Below are positions 6,185-10,654 of a stretch of DNA of 10,654 nt, piece by piece. Source of the DNA: Amoeboradix gromovi (Eukaryota > Sanchytriomycota > Sanchytriomycetes > Sanchytriales > Sanchytriaceae); the NCBI GenBank assembly GCA_018985225.1, contig JADGIF010000336.1, forward strand, positions 1 through 10,654, given 5' to 3'. The notes beneath the pieces are model-generated. The model saw only the letters and a program-made list of their open reading frames with translations. It was not told the origin of the DNA and ran no database searches. Within the stretch, counting starts at the first letter, position 1. Each line of letters begins with the position of its first letter. Both the position numbers and the translations under genes were made by a program.

Positions 6185-7080
6185 ATGCTATTAGTCCATG
6201 CAATGCATCTATTGCCATTTCATGTTCCGTTGGTATTAAACTGCAAAATTTCAGAGGTAGACCACTCCAACTACTACACACGGTCAAAATTAGAAATTCC
6301 ATGCAAAACACAGTCTTCCACTATTAACTTTGTTGGTAGGAACTCGGAAAATGTCATCATAAATTTTCAAATCTCTTCCTTGGGAATATACAAAAGGGAC
6401 ATCAAATATAAAAACTGGACTAACTTTCTGTAACAACTTGGAACATTATTTAAGATGCGAGTGGACATTCAGCTAGTTGCGGAGCTGACGAGTATAAAAG
6501 GAAAATAAATATTCTGTACATCTATTCTCTTACTCTTTCATCCAATCTTTATTTCAAATAAAATATCACTATTACTCTGTAAAAACTAGAATAGACAAGA
6601 GTAATGATGTTAGTATAACATTGCAAAATGACTCTAGAAAAGAGTACCGTCTAAGAAAATGCACCTTTTGCTTAGATGCTCAAAGACCTCATATATTTGA
6701 ACGAGATGCAGGGTCTTCTAGTTTAATTTTGAAAAGAGGAATACAATTAATGAGAGAATCTTGGTATAACAGAAGATCTTTTATTAATGATAGCAATTCC
6801 TCAGTATGGTGCACCTTTAAATACGACTTAGTCTAGTTTTTATATTTGGTGTCCCAAATGTTTGTATGTTTATTACAAGATTACTAATCAAAACGGATTC
6901 AAATTGCAATTTGAAAATGAAGAATATTTTCTATATTCAAATCTGCATTTCGCTTTCACTTCCGATTTCCAGTTCAAATACAACTTGGAATGTGGCAAGA
7001 ATGAATTTAAAGATTTGGTTATTTACAAGACAGAGTGTACGCGCCAGCATAAAATGGCAATAACGATGTTAGAGTTTTAG
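6185..7080 (+). pseudogene. Possible small secreted-protein gene split by a MITE
   Basis: The left part (6185-6394) begins MLLVHAMHLLPFHVPLVLNC, a plausible signal peptide, and continues through SKLEIPCKTQSSTINFVGRN to SSLGIYK, where MITE copy 2 begins. After the MITE an open frame (6856-7080) reads YVYYKITNQNGFKLQFENEE, FAFTSDFQFKYNLECGKNEF and ends TMLEF at a TAG. Together they would give about 145 residues with several cysteines. The family is unknown. Simple removal of the element does not cleanly rejoin the frames with a 3-bp duplication; the best frame needs 464 bp removed (460 plus 4). The link between the halves is therefore an inference, based on position, similar composition and the insertion point. 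Confidence 0.35.
6396..6855 (+). mobile_element. MITE copy 2, 460 bp, same orientation as copy 1
   Basis: The left end begins GGGACATCAAATATAAAAAC and the right end, reverse-complemented, begins GGGACACCAAATATAAAAAC. They pair over 28 bp with two mismatches. AAAA precedes and AAAT follows the element. It is 54 bp longer than copy 1, mainly in the left half, where it has TATAAAAG (6493-6500), then CTCTTTCATCC, AATAAA and the segment at 6575-6601. The right half (about 6650-6820) aligns with copy 1 and reads as protein-like text in one frame, for example CLDAQRPHIFERDAGSSS and ILKRGIQLMRESWYNRRSF. This may be decayed coding sequence of the parent transposon. No transposase is recognisable. Confidence 0.85.
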
Positions 7081-7613
7081 ATTAGGTCTTAATCAACAGC
7101 AATCGTAACAATTTCAAGGTTTACTTTTGTTGTTGTAGTAGTTCAATCTGATAACAACAGCCATCATGCCTATGGTATACGCGGTGCTATCAGAGACGCG
7201 TTCATTTGGGATATTTTCTTAAATAAATCATTTATCATGAATTTGTATGCATTTTTATGTAATTTCATGACTTTTCCTGATTTTTCCAACAGCTTAAACA
7301 CTTGATATTCTCTCTCCACTAATGGTAAATGGAATTAATGGATGTAATCCCGAATATGTCAATCTGAAGAAATAATTAACAGGTACAGCATATATTCATT
7401 AACACTGAGGAACTGGTCCAAACATGGAAGAATTAGATGTCTTTCAGTTCTACAGTATTCGCTGTGTCATATGGCACCATCTTTTGAAACGAATTAGGGA
7501 TTTCAAATCCACTTTCGATGACTCACGGTGACATAATATTAAAGCAGAAAGACACAAATAGCCAATAAACTTTTAAGCTAGATTTTTGAGGTAAATAATT
7601 TTTATTTTACTAT
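7081..7613. other. Gene-free spacer before the SPX transporter 3' end
   Basis: No recognisable gene. The stretch contains AATAAATCATTTAT at 7222-7235, inside a 24-nt segment (7218-7241) that matches 10631-10654 at 21 positions. On the minus strand, AAATAAAAATTATTT (about 7590-7605) lies just past the SPX transporter stop and probably serves its 3' end. The remainder is AT-rich without long open frames. Confidence 0.55.
7222..7235. terminator. Palindrome-like poly(A)-signal motif
   Basis: AATAAATCATTTAT repeats the first 14 bases of the palindrome at 162-176. It lies about 140 bp past the end of the broken reading frame ending at 7080 and could have served it. Context is shared with 10631-10654. 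Confidence 0.3.
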
Positions 7614-9895
7614 TCACATGTGCAATATTCCCATCAATCCGTAACCTACACTACATACCACTATCATACTTATTATTGAGCTAGGTACACCTACCTTTAT
7701 AAAATCCGCAGTTGTCAAATAACGTATGCCTGTGTTTGGATCTTCTACATTAATAGCATGCATGTTTGGAAATCCACTGATTGGCAATGCCATTGCAGCA
7801 CTGCAAATTAACCCAATTCCCATGATCAACAATTTCACATGATTTTCATCATTTATAGCCATCACCATTCCAATCTCTTTAATCATTGGCAGTATTATCA
7901 ATGCTGCTACTGTATGACTAATCATACTTGCTGCAACTAACGTGAAGATGCTAAATGTTAACAGCACCTGCAATATGCTCATAGTGTTAGTCAAATATGA
8001 CAGATATTGTGCAATTAGATGTAACAACCCAGTATTATCTATTGCCTTACCCAGCAGTATACCCCCTTGTGCTAATACAACCACACTCTATATTAGTTAG
8101 CGATTACCCACAATAAGTCGTTGAAATCATTCTTGTCGAGAAACCCAAACCCAAAATAAAACAAAATTGGAATAAGTGAAACAATTGATACATCGCCTAT
8201 GAAGTCTTTGATAAAAGGGGTAGCTATCCACAGAAGTAGTATGGCTACACTGCTAGCGACTATAATCCACTGCACAGTATCATAATAATGGTATATTCTA
8301 GTTAGCAGTCTATCTCTAGTAGCATATGAAGGCAACAAAGGCACATCCTCATCACTATTGTTGCCACTGTTATTGCTAACACCAGTAGCACCACTTGTAT
8401 GATCAGTTTGCTCATCAAATTCATCTATAACATCAGTTGCCCGATACTCCTCGTCGTCGCGTAAACGAGGACCAATGACTTTGTTTGGCTGAACTATTGC
8501 GATGATTAACAGAAAGATCAATACGTTACACAGTAAACATACAGGTATAGTAACAAATAACCATTCAATCCATTTGATACTGCTTAAATGGATAGTTATT
8601 ATATTTTGAGGACTACTAATAGGAGTAATCATTCCGCCAATGTTACTGCTCATTGCAATGCCCAATATTAGAGACTTTCCTATTTTGATGTCAGTTTGCT
8701 TCAGCAATGAATGGATCAAAGAAGTGCAAAGAACTGGAGCTGCAACATTACTTGTTATACCACTAATAAAAGTAGCCAAGTTCATTAAAACAAACAGTAC
8801 TTTGTATGTGGAATGATTGCAGTGTTTAATCGTAGAATCACAGGGCGATTGAAGTATACGATATTTACTGAGAGCACTTGCTAATGTAAAGCCACCTAAT
8901 AACAAAATAATTATTGGTGAGTAAAACATTTCAGTAAATATTAACTTAGCAGCCAGAGGTGAATCAAGGACTACTTGCTGGCCATTAATATCTTCAGTCA
9001 AGACACTGCGAATGACCAGTAGCAGTGGAATCAACAAAGCTGTTGTAAACAAAGGAATTGCTTCTGTGGCCCACAAGTAAATCACAGCGAGTAGGACGCC
9101 GCAGCAGTTGTTTTGATATATAGTATTATGAGTGAAGTGTGTTATAAATGACATTCTAGGGATGACTAGAAGAAAAAATAGAAAAATTGTGAAATGAATT
9201 GCAAAATAAATGAATTTAGTTTTAGTAAATTTGTAATCATAACTATCTTGCCATTTCTTAGTAGTAGAGATTGTTTGCTGCATATCACGCCAAACAGTAT
9301 TCTTTTTAAACACAATCAAATCAGTCATGTGCTTTTCCAAGTAATTGCTGCAATACTCGACTGATTGACTGGAAACGTGAGAATACTTAATAATACAGGC
9401 AGATTTGAGAGTATTCAATCGAGTGTTATTGGTATACCATTGGTCCTGAACAACTTGGGACATGAACTTATCGCTAATGTTAATGTTGTTACATTTATCA
9501 TATTTCTTGCAAATCTTTCGTAAACCACTATAGTTAAGTCGAGAATAGTTCTGCAAATGACATAAATATTGGTAATAGGTGACTAGCTCGTTAGCCGGAT
9601 GATTAAATTCTATTGATTGAAAATGGTTGATTTGAATAGCCATGCTAGAATGTTTATTTATGACGGGATTATTTAAGAACTCAAATAAATCATTCCAAGT
9701 AGGTTCTATTGCCATTAACTCAATATGTTGGATAATGGAATTATAAAAATCAAGGATTTTAGTTCTTTCTTGTTGCAACTGAGCCAAAAAAAGGTGAGTT
9801 GGCAGATGCAGTTGCTTTTTCAGTCCTAGATAATTTATGTAAAAATCTTTCCACTCTTCCAAGATATTGGTTGAAAGTGCGGATCCAAACTTCAT
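7614..9895 (-). CDS. PHO91: SPX-domain phosphate transporter (Pho87/Pho90/Pho91 type), with a 20-nt intron
   Basis: Exons 9895-8108 and 8087-7614 splice to 753 residues, shorter than the roughly 880-920 of the yeast homologues. Residues 1 to about 200 form an SPX domain, which senses inositol pyrophosphates: MKFGSALSTNILEEWKDFYI at the start and GLRKICKKYDK (124-134), the basic helix that binds them. A divalent anion:sodium symporter (DASS) domain with about 11-12 membrane segments follows from about residue 230. Its hallmarks are ATEAIPLF, SGITSNVAAPVLC, MISHTVAALIILPM and ALPISGFPNMHA, the last two encoded in exon 2. A long acidic loop (REE/DDEEY to SDEDVPLL) separates the halves. Family members import phosphate at the plasma membrane (Pho87/90) or release it from the vacuole (Pho91); the sequence does not decide which. 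The start is the first ATG, which directly begins the SPX motif. I see no CACGTG Pho4-type site upstream. Confidence 0.93.
8088..8107 (-). other. Ultrashort 20-nt spliceosomal intron
   Basis: On the minus strand the segment is GTAATCGCTAACTAATATAG. It starts GTA, contains a perfect CTAAC branch consensus nine bases before the acceptor, and ends TAATATAG. Removing it joins NDLLW to SVVVLAQGGILLGKA, which is the expected continuous membrane segment of DASS transporters. Left in place, the frame stops four codons after the W. The intron lies between codons. Confidence 0.9.
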
Positions 9896-10343
9896 ATGAA
9901 ACTATGGAGATAAATTAAAAGTGACATAATTCAGAAAAAATGAACATTTAACCATTAAAAAGGCTAGCTCTAAGAAATTTGAGGATTCTTTTTATTTGTT
10001 CACTAGTCTTACTTTCGTTTTAACGGGCTTAGCTTTGCAGTTAAATAGTTTCGGAAGTCTGTTATTACTTGTCTAATATTGTTTCATACCGATACGTAGA
10101 GTGTGTTAATTTGTGCCATGGCATGAGCATTTCATTTAGCGGTCTATCAATCCAGCTTAAACTGAACCTTATGAACAATCTCGGCTTCTGTTATTAATTG
10201 TAAACAGTTTTTGTATTGATTCTTAGTATTATTCGCAAAACAACAACTTGATTTTCTTTAATCTGCGACTATTCATGTGATCTTCGAAGACAATAATCTG
10301 AAGTTTCTGGCTATTCAAAACCATGACAACTGCAATTTTTTTC
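9896..10343. other. Upstream region of the SPX transporter
   Basis: This stretch separates the transporter start from the small ORF at 10344-10553. I see no recognisable gene, MITE end or RNA fold. It presumably contains the transporter promoter. No clear TATA box or phosphate-response CACGTG motif stands out. Confidence 0.5.
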
Positions 10344-10553
10344 TTAGTTATTTGAGGTTAATTTAGCTTCTAAATTAAATACTGATGCATTTTCAATCTC
10401 ATTTATTGCGGGGAAGCAAGCTAAATCAGCACAACAGAAGGGCCTTTGATTTCCAACACAATAAACTGATCTACTCGCATGAAGGAAAGCATCAGAGCTT
10501 TTGTCTAGTTTAAGGGTGTGCCCCATCTCTTTGTTTAAATAGTACGTCTCCAT
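10344..10553 (-). CDS. Small hypothetical ORF with a repeated Cys-containing peptide
   Basis: The 69-residue frame starts at ATG 10553 (METYYLNKEMGHTLKLD) and contains CVGNQRPFCCADLAC followed by FPAIN, the peptide also encoded at 5693-5755. There is no signal peptide and no recognised domain; four cysteines cluster in the repeated part. Between the two copies the nucleotide changes are few, and three of the altered bases give two amino-acid changes, so there is no sign of strong purifying selection. It may be a real small protein, but a fragment of a dispersed gene or element is more likely. Nothing in the neighbourhood suggests a role. Confidence 0.3.
   Translation of the reverse strand: METYYLNKEMGHTLKLDKSSDAFLHASRSVYCVGNQRPFCCADLACFPAINEIENASVFNLEAKLTSNN
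10399..10460 (-). repeat. 62-bp inverted repeat, arm 2
   Basis: This is the reverse-complement partner of 5693-5754, with 59 of 62 positions identical by my count. It lies within the small minus-strand ORF at 10344-10553, in the frame that encodes the shared Cys-containing peptide. Confidence 0.85.
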
Positions 10554-10634
10554 TAGTATTACTCTTAATAAGACTTTTGACGAAAAGGTTTCAATTTACT
10601 TTTAGTTTCACAAGGCAGCTCGATTGTTATCTTG

Positions 10635-10648
10635 AATAAATCATTTAT
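10635..10648. terminator. Palindrome-like poly(A)-signal motif
   Basis: AATAAATCATTTAT is identical to 7222-7235 and to 162-175. The surrounding 24 nt (10631-10654) match 7218-7241 at 21 positions, so this may be a piece of a dispersed repeat instead of, or as well as, a 3' processing signal. What lies beyond the window edge is unknown. Confidence 0.3.
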
Positions 10649-10654
10649 CGCGAA

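Noticed and set aside
6396-6610. Solo LTR of a retrotransposon (TATAAAAG, then AATAAA, within copy 2)
   Set aside because: The promoter-like and poly(A)-like words are suggestive, but the element boundaries are long inverted repeats shared by both copies, and no TG...CA ends with a 5-bp duplication were found.
10503-10523. A fourth MITE end (GTCTAGTTT near GTGCCCC)
   Set aside because: Only short words match and spacing is wrong; it lies within the small ORF and could be chance.
1-10654. CRISPR array, tRNA or rRNA genes
   Set aside because: No regularly spaced direct repeats, and I saw no convincing cloverleaf or conserved rRNA segment on either strand.

Overview
This window looks like nuclear DNA of a compact, AT-rich fungal genome, probably from an early-diverging lineage; the lineage is an inference. 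Support comes from a fungal-type casein kinase 2 beta subunit, a small GPI-anchored protein with a Kre9/KNH-like domain, an SPX-domain phosphate transporter of the Pho87/Pho90/Pho91 type, a MOZART1-like spindle protein of yeast size, single genes on both strands with short spacers, and spliceosomal GT-AG introns. There is no bacterial operon logic and no Shine-Dalgarno pattern.

Layout. Positions 1-69 hold the cut-off end of a small inverted-repeat transposon. 176-883 (-) is CK2 beta. 929-1334 is a complete MITE. 1396-1845 (-) is the GPI-anchored protein, sharing a 151-bp divergent promoter with the proteasome alpha4 gene (1997-2750, +). MZT1 follows at 2863-3054 (+). 3055-3535 has no gene. 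3536-4350 (-) is an unrecognised, broken or multi-intron gene. 4409-5143 (+) is a YIPF6-like Golgi membrane protein. 5144-7613 is a graveyard: several coding-like remnants, a second MITE inserted in an open frame, and one arm of a 62-bp inverted repeat. 7614-9895 (-) is the SPX phosphate transporter. 9896-10654 holds its upstream region and a small ORF carrying the other arm of the inverted repeat.

The most unusual observation is intron size. The two introns that conserved protein sequence demands are only 19 nt (proteasome alpha4) and 20 nt (SPX transporter). Both start GTA and end TAATATAG, so branch site and acceptor appear fused. This is among the shortest spliceosomal intron classes known. 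Two possible 21-nt introns occur in the broken gene at 3536-4350. The second theme is a MITE family with three copies in 10.6 kb, one of which splits a possible secreted-protein gene. The third is a recurring near-palindrome, AATAAATCATTTAT(T/C), located so that it could serve as a polyadenylation signal on both strands.

The intact genes are housekeeping functions (kinase regulation, protein degradation, microtubule nucleation, Golgi traffic, phosphate uptake) with no shared pathway. Their adjacency reflects genome compactness rather than a functional cluster.
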